Position numbers and translations under genes: made by a program. Positions 11,455 through 24,150 of a stretch of 64,000 bases of DNA are shown here, piece after piece. This DNA comes from Rapana venosa (taxonomy: Eukaryota; Mollusca; Gastropoda; Neogastropoda; Muricidae), in contig CM054138.1 of NCBI GenBank assembly GCA_028751875.1, forward strand, positions 41,458,209 through 41,522,208, read 5' to 3'. How positions within the stretch are numbered: the first letter of the stretch is position 1; each line of letters opens with the position of its first letter. The notes beneath the pieces are model-generated. The model saw nothing but the letters and a program-made list of their open reading frames with translations. It searched no databases and had not been told where the DNA came from.

Positions 11455-11507
11455 AACATGATATGAATGGTATACAAAATGGTCTGTTTTGTATCTAAAG
11501 GAAAACG
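11455..11507. repeat. Right flanking direct repeat of the TIR element
   Basis: Partner of 9714-9766. See that entry. Confidence 0.75.
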
Positions 11508-12356
11508 CACACAACAGATCTGTACAAATTATGGTATGATAAACACGATCCACACACTATTAGAGACGACAGAAACTGTGAAGTGTCAGTAATGTCTTAA
11601 TTCTATACAATGCAAGGAACGGGTCACTCACACACATATGTGCGTTCTTGTAAAACCCACCACTGAAACAATGAGATGGTAACTATAACTAAAAACTGAA
11701 ACTCAAAATTGCACTAAACCAACAAATCAAGCCCTTTTTTCTGCAGGCATGAAAATCCACTCTCAATGCTCATACTGCTGTGCTCTTCCATTTGATGAAA
11801 AATGTATCTTTAAAAAAATGAATGAATCACTCCCCCCTCCCCTAGTGTTAGTTAATCTTCTTGCCTTAGCTTCTTGTGTAGTTGTTGCTTAGCTTTGCGG
11901 ATTTATCAAATGCTTATTGTATCAGTGTGTGCCTCATTCCAGTTATAAGCATCCATTGCATTTTTAAACTCATGCTGCTGTTGTAGCATTCTCCTGCCTT
12001 ACCTTTGTTACTGATCTCCGTTGTTTGAAATGTTACCAACTGTTTTTAACCAATCTAACAAAACTGTTATTAAAATTTGGCAACGTCTGCAATGACTTTT
12101 TTGCCTTCATGTGTGTTTGTGTTTAAGTGTGCTTGAGAAAGGAAACTTCACACACACACACACAATGACATACATATGAGCATATATACACAAATTTGCT
12201 TTCTCCTCATTAATTTCTGTCTACTAATGTGAGTGTGAGTGTGTGTGTACTAAGGAAAGAGAGAGATTTACTCAAATGAGTGTGTGGGGGTGGGTGGGGT
12301 GGTATTAGTGTTTGTGAGTGAATTGTTTGTGATGATCAAGTTTTCTGTCTCCAGCT
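11508..12356. other. 3' flank and probable 3' UTR of kanadaptin
   Basis: On the minus strand this follows the kanadaptin stop codon at 12357. Contains short GT/CA tracts near 12150 and 12230. No clear canonical poly(A) signal chosen; the UTR end cannot be placed. Confidence 0.35.
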
Positions 12357-12406
12357 TCAGTATCCCAGCTTGTCATTCAGGCTTGTGCGTCCATCTCCTG
12401 ACTGAT
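12357..12406 (-). CDS. SLC4A1AP: Kanadaptin exon 12 (stop codon)
   Basis: 50 bases, acceptor GAACAG, ends TGA. Codes QSGDGRTSLNDKLGY; human ends QSGDGRTHLNDKYGY. Confidence 0.95.
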
Positions 12407-13348
12407 CTGTTCAAAAGAAACACCAGCATTTTGTATTAGATTTATTCAGTCACACACTCATATTTCAAAACAACAACTTTATATACATGACACTGCCTAT
12501 ACACACACACACACTCTGACAGAATCTGAATCAGACATCAATAGTTGCTGAGTGTTCAACAAAGAAGAAGAAAAAGAAACAAAGCTATTACAGTCTACAG
12601 TCTGCAAATTCCTGTCTCTTACTATATTCATCTACAGTATGGCACTAAGAAATAACTATGGTATCAGATTACACAGGTTAAGAGGAAGGGAGATAGTTGA
12701 GGACCAGAATTTGAAAACCGAACAACAAAGAAATAAAGAACGGCACATACTTTGGGGAGGCATCCACATTGCGTAATCAGGGTCTGATTCGTCGTACTCG
12801 ACCTTCCTTGGCTTGGCAGCAGCAACAGGCCTCTTTTTCTTCTTCACTGGCGGCTCCTCGTGTGCCTGTGGACAGAGTCAGTTTGATTTTCATTTTTAAA
12901 CCCAAAAGGATTTCTGTCCAATCACTTCAGCTCTGGTCGTCCTACTGCACTACCACCATTCCTGGAAACATGTAGTGGCATTCCACATTCTAGATAATAT
13001 CAGGATCAAGTTATGCCACACCAGCCAAATATGATTTTTTTTTAAAACTCATGATATTTAGACAGTAGTGATGGTCAGTGTATTGTATTATACTGTAATA
13101 AAATCAGTAAAACTGTGGTAATGTATTGCCTTTACTGTGTAACTAGGACAATGGAGATAATACCATGCGAAAAGAAAGATCCATATTTATGCAATTTTTA
13201 ATGAAATGTTCATTTGCCAAAAAGAGATCTTTTTTCTTTTAATATAGGAGTTGTATAAGTTTATATGACATGGGGATTTTTTCTCCATATTGTGTAAAAG
13301 TTATCTTAGCACTCTGATTATTTGTCGCTGTACTTGTTGCTTTGGTTT

Positions 13349-13384
<36 letters not shown>

Positions 13385-16300
13385 AATGATCTGATGCTAT
13401 TAAAATTCCTACTAAAAGTCCAAGTCATTTCGAAGTTAAGAAAAAAGAAGTTTTCACAAGTCAAGAAGAACAGTGTGGAGGTGCATAAACAAGTCATAGA
13501 GTGCAGCAGCTAACACTGATGCCGGTGACACGGACAGCTGAGACATGTTCACCTGGACTAACAACAACGCCCATCAGCATGATAACCAACGCTAATGGCA
13601 ACAGTCACACGAGTTACATCCTGTCACTCTTGTATCTGTTGTTGAATATGTGAGCCATAAGCATATGTCTAAGCCCAGCCTGTATATGTCTCTGACAGCA
13701 TATACATATCTAAACAAACTTCGCCATTCACGCAAGTTTGTACATACCTCTAAACGGGGTGCTGAGTGCTTGACAGCTGCAGGGAGTTTCTCTCTTGCAG
13801 GTTCCACATTCACTGATGAAACATCTCCAGCGGAGGGCAAAGTTGGCCCTTCAGTTTACAGTCACTTGTTTTTGTGTCATGTGTTTTGAAGAAGGCGTTT
13901 TTGAGGCCAGCTGCTTGACAGAGGCTAGCACCGACACTTTCTGTCTGCCCTCGCAGTTTGTGACTCCTGACATGCAGCACCAGAATCTTCTGTCTCAGGC
14001 CTGGCCTGTCTGACAGCGCTGTCGTGAGCGAGCTGAGAGGCAGGGGAGGACAATCTCTCTTTAGTTTCCTTGATGTCTGCTTTGTTGTCGTCGTCTTCTT
14101 CTTCCTCCTCCTCCTCTACCTCCTCCTGGGCTTTGTCCTCTGTGGACTGCATGGCCTGAAACATGAACAGACGAATCCTTGGAGGTAGTTCATGACAGGA
14201 CAAGTGAGCAGAAACAGGACATGTCTGAACCAGCCCTGCCTGCCCTCTGTACAAATGTTGTACATGCTTAGTGCGCATGATATGCACAAGACCTCAGGTT
14301 CGTGCAGCATTCTCGTGCTTGCATTGGCCTGGCACAGTTGCTGTCAGAACTGTACTATTTCTAGGGTGGCCCCAGGCGCTCAAGTGGAATGACTTGCGAC
14401 CACAGTCCCTAAATCGAAGACATTCCGCTGGGACTATAATACAATTTCAATCAAAAGTGCATGGTGCCTCAGCATGGTTTCTGGTGCCTCTCTATACATT
14501 TACCCAGCAAGAGAAGAGAGGTTGTGTGTATTGTCAGTTAATAAGACAGGCAAGACAAACATCCAGCAAGCTATCAACATATGTCATCACTACTATGTCT
14601 ATCTTTTTCTCTTTACTACGATTATGTGTAAAAACATCCTTTACATTTTACAGACACAAGGCATACAGCATAGTCACACACTCAAGAGTTCTTTCCCTTC
14701 TTCTTGAAGAGTATTTGTTATGCGATAGTGTATAGTGTGTTAAATTTTCTTCTCTATTTCAGAATTAATAAGAAATAACATGTTTCATATTTTGAGGGTC
14801 ATGCATTTCTCCATCAGAAGCTACTGCTGGTCTCTGGTGAGATTACTCTAGCACACAGCCTGTTGAGGTACTTTTCTCATTGGAGCTGGGGGACAGTGGT
14901 TAGGACATTGCGCTCGCAATCTGACGACCCGGGTTTGATTCCCATTCATGGGGATATTTTCCCTTGGAGTTAACATCAGTACAGACTCCACTCTCCCCAA
15001 AAGTCTTTCAGATGAGACTATAAACTGAGGCCCCGTGTGCGAACACACGCAGAACATCTTGTGCACATGTTAAATCCTGTTCCGCTTTTCGTAAGAGTAG
15101 GCCATTGTGTGCTGGTGGAACCAATGACAAATTTACAAAACCACATACACACGGGCACTGGATGTAAAAAAGCACATAATTGCTTATTCCATTATCCTCG
15201 ATATAAAAGAATAAATAAATAAATAAAATACTTATATAACTACTACAACACAGACTGGGAATCAATACAAAATAATGAATACAGCTAAAAGAAAACTGAG
15301 CAGGAAATCTAAGGTTATCAAAATAGTGTAGATAGTGTGGTAGTAAAAAATAAAATAAAAATCAAGAGATTTTTACTGATATGAATTTCACACCAAGTGC
15401 AGGTGTTGATCTCTCCACACTTGATGAAGAGCCATGTCTCCATGTTTTTGGCAATGAAGGTCAGCTACCATTTCACTGGCTCCTCCTGCTGCTTCTTGTT
15501 TTATGTGAAAATCTGTTGTGGACACTGCAGTTCACTGTACTGTGTGCAGCAACTCCACACTATTTCTCTACAGTCTGAAAAGTTAGATGAGCATTCTATG
15601 TACATACATGATGATCGGTTATCTCAGCCAAGGATGGTGACTTCGGCTCTCTTGGGTAACGGCTGAAAATCTTCCATAATGTGCTTTTGTTTTTGTTTTG
15701 TTGGGGGTAGTTTTTTGTGAGGTTTTGTTGGGGGTATTTTGAGTGTGTTTTTTTTCTTTTCTTGGGGGGGGGGGGGGGGGCGCAGTTTGTCCCCCAAAAC
15801 ATGAGCAAAAAACCTCACTGATTCTTAGGACAGGCTGTTCATTTGCAGCTTTCTGGGAACATCATGTGAACAGATGGACTGTATGCAGCTATGTATGATA
15901 AAAACAATATCTCCGTGTAAATACATGTAAAATAACTTGCTATGATTTCGCTCCATTTCAAATAAAGGGGCAAAACTGATCAGAGCGACTCACCACAGGG
16001 AGAGACGGCGGTTTCTTGGGACCCCTGGCCATGCCGATCTTCCTGGTGCCTGAAGACAGCCCTGCCTTCTTCACACCACTGTCCAGTCTGTAACCAGACT
16101 TATGAGCATTAAAGACATATACTTTCCAAACCACCATATTTTCTGGGCTATAAGTTGCTGCTTTTTAACCTTTTTAACCTACAGGTAACCCACTATAGGG
16201 TAACCACCCTTCCCTCCATATCACCCTACTGGGTTACAGAAGCATACAAAAGTACACAGTGCAAGGAACAGGTAAGGGAAGGTAACCCCTCCACACTACA

Positions 16301-19300
16301 GAACAGATACAGCCTACAAAACGACTTTTGACAGATTTTCTCAGTCTACTTTTTGGTAATAAAATTGGTAACTTTTGGACATGGCTGGTGAATGGTTATG
16401 AGCACTGTTACTGATTCTTCAAGTGCTACACTAAGATAAATACAGTGCAAGCCCAGAATTCTAGGTTTGGTTTTTTAGCAAAATTAGATTCAGCATCACG
16501 CACTGACATTCGCTGTAACACATCCCAACATTTTCAAACTAGTGTTAATGACGTCCACCATCTTGGAATAAAATCCAACTGAAGTGTTCAACTTCTCCCA
16601 AAAATAACATTCTGGCAACAAATCGGTGAATGATTTAATGTCAAGTCTTGCCAAAGTAAACTTTAATTCCAATCTTCACAGATACTATGATTGGAAACCT
16701 TGTTGTTTTGTTTTGTTGACTGTTTTAGCTCATTCCTTGCCAAGGTTCATTCATCAATGGTGAGATTTTGCCTGCCATTCAAATTTCAGGGATGATGCCT
16801 AAACAAGACATCAGTGTGCATACATTTTGTCAATTTTGTCACCTGTTCCTACTAGCACACATGGGCCTATTCATCCAAAAGGTTGAACGGGTTTTAACAT
16901 ATGTTAAAGCCTGATGGTGGCACTGCTCTTGTGGCGATGTGCTCTTCCCGAGGAGAGCAGCCGGAATTTCACGCAGAGAAATCTCGTGACTTAAAGTGGT
17001 ATAAATAAAATAAATAAAACAAATAAATAGATGATCTGCATGCATTCATACACAGGACTTCAGTTTACAGTCTCATCCGAAGGACTTTCAGGGGAGTGGA
17101 GTCTTGTCCTCATGAAAAAGCTGACAAGAACAACCTAGAGGCTCTGCACTGGTAGATTGAAGCCAGTTCAAGTATGGCCAACAGCAGAGGGCACTTAAGC
17201 CAAGTCCAAGCTGAACTGGATCAGTAAAGTACAAAAGCAGGCATCCTGTACCATATCAGGAGCCATGAAGTCTACACCGATACCAGAGCTTGACACCATC
17301 CCAGGACCCCAGCATTTTGGAGAATATCGAGGCATTAAGATTCTCATCCATGCTGATAGGTTCAAGGAGCTTCAAGACCACTCTATGAAAGGGAGACTGT
17401 CCCAATGAATAAAGGAACGACTGAAGAGAGGCAGCTTCATTCGCCAAAGAAGGATGCCTGAACAATGACATCACAACATCTTGACCCCGACAAGATCTCT
17501 TAGTGTCTTGCTGTCCCAGCCCAGAGTGAAGGGGCTTCAGTGCAGCATCCCTGGTGTTGGACCCAAGACTCTCAGAGTGGCCCTGAAAAAAAGTCCCACA
17601 CCCTAAACCCCTTACAAAGACTTGTGGACCTATGTCTTACTGATGACTCTGCTGAAGACACAGCTCAAAATGGAGGGGCAGGGAGCTACATCCAGTAGCT
17701 AGAGGGCAAATAAGAGACACAAGACACTCTACTTTCTAAATCTTACTTCTTCAACTCGGGCATGTCAGTGGGTCTGGCCACATTGACCAGCTTTCGCAGG
17801 CGCTGTTCGTCTGTCTTCAGAGTGATCAGTTGCCGCTTGAGGGACAGGCGAGTTTTGGTGTCCATCACCCCGGCCCTGATGGCTGTCATGTAGGCGTCCA
17901 GTGCATCGTCTTCCTCCCCCATCGCTGCTTCCGATTCTGCACAGTTTGCATTGGAAAGGAAAGGAATCCAGGCGTAACACTGGCACCAAAAAATACTCAT
18001 CCCTGCTACATGACAACTATTGTGCATTTCACCACATGAAGAAAAATATCAACAATATGTTATAATATATTACACAAAGGAAGATTACAACAAAGCTCAT
18101 AAAGCATTCACCACACTGTAAATTCTTGTAAACTACCATGAAGCATACAAGCTTATAAAAAAGTAGACAGGAAATGCAAGCTATAAAAGTCATGACTGAC
18201 TCACTTGGTACACACAGTTTGTTTAACTAATTAATTCCAGAATGCAAAAAGAAAGGTATACCGCTGGTAGAAATCAAATGACTTAACACAAAGTATCATT
18301 ACAACAGGGCAAGCATGTAAAATGTATACAAGTGTGTAGAGTGAAGATCGACATGAGGAGCATGAGAGTGGATGTGGTAGAATATGGTTGTGCTTGCAAC
18401 ATACGTGACACACATACAGACATATAAAAAAACAATTAAGTTTCTTTTAACTTTGAAATTTGGAAAAAGAAAGGGATGTACATCATTCAAAAACAGATGT
18501 AACATAATCAAATTGGCAAGGACTTCACGAGATTTGACTGTGTTCAGCTTGAAGAACTGAGAATAGTCTTTGACTTGTGTGCTTGGACTGACATGTGACA
18601 CATGCATGACACACATAACAAGACAGTATAAAAACAATAAACACAGATATTCTTAAAACACTTTTTTAAACTTCCGAAATCTTGCAAACAAGGTATGTTA
18701 CATCATTCAAAACAGATGTACATTACCAACGACTTGGCAAAGGACTCACGAGCTTTGGCTTGTTCCAGCTTGAATTCAATCTGAGAAATAGTCTTTTGAA
18801 CTTCTTCATGCTTTGACACCTGCAACAATTCATAACCTTTAAGTGTAATTAAAATGTGTATGTGTCAACAATAACAAAATTAATACTGGAATGTATCTTT
18901 CACCCTCACCAATTGGCTGAACCTCTTTTTTATTTATCCATTCATCAGCAAGACCTCCCAGTTCACCAATGGTGAGATTTTGTGTATGCAACTATTTTTA
19001 CCCACCATTAATGTAGCCACAATCTGACATTGGGGATTATGTCTAAACATGACACCTGTGTGCATGTGTTGTTAAATTTTGTCATCCATTCCTACCAGCA
19101 CAAAATGGCCTTCTCTTCTGAAAGGCAGAACAGGTTTTGACATGTGCACAAGATTGTTTTTTCCAGTTTTTCCATAGTACAATGTAATAAACATATGTAC
19201 AAGACCTTCTGCATGTGTTCGCACACAGGGCCTTGGTCTATGGTCATATCTGGAGGACTTTAGGGGGCAGTGGAGTCAGTGCTGATGTTAACTCCAGGGT

Positions 19301-22300
19301 AAAATTCCCTGAAACGGATGACTCCGTGCTGGCTCCATCCCGGGCCGTCAGATCATGAGTGCACACTCTCACCATCCCACTCCCTATAATCTCACCCTCT
19401 AGTTGTTTCTCAAACACATTGTCTGCAGAAACACACTCAGCAACACAAATGCATACACTACAACACACATGGAAGTAACCATGAACACATGTATACTCGT
19501 ACTTGGCTTGTCTCTGTATGCACATGCACAAACACTTTCTTTTTACAAAAGAATTTCCATCTGTATCCTCCCTTTTACTGTAGTTGGTTTGACACTTTAG
19601 TGGCCAGACTTTTTTTTTCATCCTCGGCTAGACCTCTGAGGTTCACCAATGGAGACAATTTATGCCACCTTTTTTTTTTTATTCCCCACCATTTAGGTAG
19701 CCGCATTCTGACTTTGGGGATATTTGCCAGAAATAATCTGCTTAAGAGTTTCCTGCATCTGGAACATATCTACAGCTAACGACAAGCCTATGTGCTCTAC
19801 AGGTTTATGGAATGGCAGGTTACTTACCAAAGACTCGTAGGTTTCTGCCTTTTCCTCCTTCCCGCACTTTTTCATTCGGAATATGCGCTTCTTCTCAATG
19901 GTGCCCGTCCTATCCAAGAAGGTGTCTTCATCGCTGTCGTAGAAGTCGTCATCCTCCCAGTTTTTGGTTTTCCTTTTTCTGCTTTCTGGAGATAATAGTC
20001 ACAGAATTCTGGATCACAGCTTTTGTGTTCATATAAGTCATAAACATCAATAGTATTTACTGAGCAATGAAGATGAACAAATCCATTCATCATGTGACCC
20101 AAATTTTACAACATCTCAATAAGAATGTAATTATCAGAATCTTCCAGCCAATGCAAACTCTAACTGCCATCAACATTATTGGTCTGCAAAGATATAAACC
20201 TGCAAATATGATAAGTACACAGAATAGTGACTACACACAGATCAACTGATACAAACAGTTTTTGTCTGACTCTCTTAATGCATAATGCTAACCCACGTGA
20301 ACTAGTAAGATCAACTAGCAGCAGCATTATAATCCTTCAACTTTTTCCTGCTCCTGCAACAAAGTCAATCTGGGAGTAAAATGTTCAAAATAAAAATAAC
20401 TACAGGTAAATGTTAAAGTAAACAATAGTCCCAGACCAAAAGGCCTTGTCAGTTGTTGCTGTAAGCTAAGTGTCAAGGCCTGCATCATGTAAATGTTGTT
20501 GTGCTTTGAAATGTCATGGTGAGATTGTCTTCAGCCACGACAACAGTCAGACACGCCACTTCTCATCCAGTGTGTTAGCACTAGCAGTCTCACAGTGATT
20601 CCCAGAGTCGTGAGACAGAGTGCATAATCTGGGTGTCCCTCAGGGTGTTACATAAAAAAAAAAGTAAATAAAACATTCTGAGATGATGCTGTGTCCAAGT
20701 GGCCATACAAAACAACCAGAGCATTTAGAACTGCACTGGCCGTGACCATGGTCAATGATGACTTCCAACTAACACCAAACTGTAATTTGTTTTTGTTCCT
20801 CGGCAAAAACTCTGAGGTTCACCAATGGTGAGATTTATGCCTTTATGATTGTTCCCCCCCAAAAAAACACCCCAAAACAACAACAAAAAACACCATTTAG
20901 ATTGCAGCATTCTGACTTTGGGGATGGTCTCTAAACACGACACACAGTTGCATGCGTATGAATGGTTTGAATGCAAGCGCTTTGATTTGTTTGCTTTACA
21001 TGATTCAGTGCTATATAAATTCCATGGGATACATTATTATTACTATTATCATCATCATCATTATCATTATTAATTCACACACAGTTTGTTAAAGCACGTC
21101 ATACCATGTTTGGAAGCATGCAGAATTCCATGCATGTCCAGAAGCCGACAGGCCTCCAAGGCACAGGCCACCACAGCATCTTTCTTCTTGCCCGACACTG
21201 TGGCTTCTGCGATGAGCACTTCTCCGTTGGGGCCATCTACTGGTAACCTGTGCATTCAGGAAACAATGATGCGTGAAACAAGGAATACATTTTATTTTTA
21301 AATCATGTAAGACATGTACAACTTCATGCCGAAAGTTAATGGCATTTGGCAAGAGTTGATCTCTATCAATGGGTGTTTTATTTCGGACTGATAAAGCTGT
21401 CGGTGTGGTGGGATGAAGACGTGGGAAGAAGGAGAGAAAATAAAAAATGAGGGATGAATGTCCTTATGAATGAGCGCCCGACTCTTAGTCTGTTCTTTAC
21501 AGCAAGCAACTCCACCAGAAAAAAAAAAAAAAAAAAAATATCAATACAAAGAGTGACAACTAATGAGCTTGGAGAGAACTGTACATAATCATGACAATCA
21601 TTGTTGTTGTTGATGTTGTTTGTTTGTTTGTTTAGGTTTTTGATGGGTTTTGTGTGTGTGTGTGGTTTTTGGTGGTGTTTTGGGGGGATTTTTTTTTTTT
21701 TTGGGGGGGGGGGGGAGGGTTGGGAGGAGGGGGGAGGGGTAGTGAATCACAGAAAAGTATTGATTATCTATAAACACATTCAAATCACAGTAAATCCATT
21801 TCCAACATCAATACTGATATGGCAAGCCGGAGAGCTGACTATTCAGTGTAAAAGACAAAAGCATAAAAGGGTCCACTGTCATGTTTGAGAGTTCGTGCAT
21901 TTTGCAGACTGGCTGAAGTAGAGTAAACGCTGTATGTCAGGATCTATCCGAACAGCAGGGGAGGAATAATGGACACTCCATCAACCCACCCCACTCTCTG
22001 TGGCTGACTGTCAAATTCAGAATCACGCCAGTAGAGACTAGATTTTGTTGTTCTTGGGTATGTCTAAAGTCTGTTCACATTTATTGATATTAGACTGGAA
22101 AAAGAGAGAGAGAAACAGGAAGGAAGAAGAGAAAGAAGAGGGTTTGCAAGAAAGCCTAAAAAAAGGAAAAGGAGAAAAGGCATTACAATAAATCATTAAC
22201 AGGAGATTGAGGAATAACCCCCATCAGTGTAAGTTAGTTCTGGTTTTACAAAGAAGCATACTAACAGATTCATTTAACCAAATTTCAATACAATATTTTT

Positions 22301-24119
22301 CAAACGATTTTTATTTTTATTTGGGCACTAAAAAAGAATGTGTTTGCAAAATAATAGTTGTGAACAAGCACATGATACACTATGGAGTATTTGCTTTTCC
22401 AGGAATCTGTTAATAGGACTTGAAACATAATATCTGGAAGAAAAGTCTTATGTACATGAAATTCCAATACTGCATTTGGGGGGATGGGGTGGGTGGGATT
22501 GAAGTCAGTACTGATGTTAACTCCAGAGGAAAAATCCTCTTGAACAAGAATCGAACTTGGGTCAGCAGATCATGAGCGCATCATGCTAACCACCAGGCTA
22601 TCCCGTCCCCCTTGACTTGAGAGACAAAGACAAACGGAGAGGACAGTGAATGATATAATGCACGCTGGATTTATGTTTATAAAGGTAGCTTTGATAAAAA
22701 CAAAAGTTCCCATATCAGTACTCCCTGACCTATTTTTTCTCGGTGACCACCAGCCTGTGTTTGTCCCAATCCAGAGTTGTCCCAAGCTGAAAATTGTTAC
22801 GTCTGAACTTAAAAAAAAAAAAAAAAAATTTTAAAGCCCCTAAACACACACTTGGTTACATACAATGTTTCAACGATCTGGTAGCTGAAAGAATTATGTA
22901 CTTTCATTGATTCAAAGAAGAGTTAGGAGGAAAAATAGACAGAATGAGACAGAGCAGATAGATGAGCAGATCAACTTACTCCACAACACATTTATGTTTG
23001 CCAAATCCCACTTCTGTAAACTGGTAGTCTGGAAGATCACAACCTGAAAAAAAAAATAACAAGCAATAAGCCTTCATTCAACTGATTTTTTTTTTTAAAT
23101 GTCCTTCATGGAGCATGAAAAACAAATTGCTTATCAAGCCCACAAATTACCTACATAATTTTTTCTTCCTGTTTGCATTTTGGGTTGGTTTGTTTTATGG
23201 GTTTGGGTTTTTTTGTTTTTTGGTGTGTTGTTGTTGTTGTTGTTGTTTTTTGGGGGGTGGCTCCTTTGTTTGTTTAACTTTTGTTTTGTTTGTTTGTTTG
23301 ATTTTTTTACAGCTATTTCTTTCTCAGTAGAGCAAAGCATTGATAGCCTAGTATACAGTCCTTCTCACATCAGTCGAACTACAAATAGAACATATGTACG
23401 GTCCACTTGCCTAGGTAATCATCTTATTTCAAAAAACAATATAATAATGGCCATGTTTAATACATGGCTACCACTGGATGCAAAGATTTAAATGACAAAC
23501 CATCCACTAAACAAAACAGTAACTTTGGTGAATAAAGAATTAACTCTGGTCCATAAAAACAGAAAATTAAAGTTTGATGACCTTTCTGTTCTGGAGGTCA
23601 AGCGACCGCTTACAAAAACAACAGCTAGTGGGAGCCATGTACTCTTTGAGTACAGTGACGGTAACAACAACACTACAAGTATCATCACATCCTTCAAACC
23701 ACAACCATCATGCATTAATAACTATCTTACGCCATTTCAACAATACCTTCCCGGTCATAAAATCCCTTCAACGCTTTCTTGGGATCATCTTTGTAGAGAT
23801 GTTCATGCTCTGGGACAAGGCCAGTCACAGAAAATGGGTTTTCCTCCTCTTCAACAGCATCCTCTCCTGTGGACACATAAAGTCAGAGTAACGTCAAGTA
23901 AAAGACTAACAGTTCTCATTTTTAGTTTTGTTTGATTTCACAAGGCTGGTTGCGAAAGTGATAAATTTCGTGATCTTTTGAAGAAAAACACACAAAAAAA
24001 GGGAAAAAAAACTGCTGTTTCACTTGTTGCTATTTGAAAAATGAGGAAACTTGTTAAAAATAAAATAAATAAATAAAGTAACTCTCTCACGCATACACAC
24101 AAACACACACACACACACA

Positions 24120-24150
<31 letters not shown>

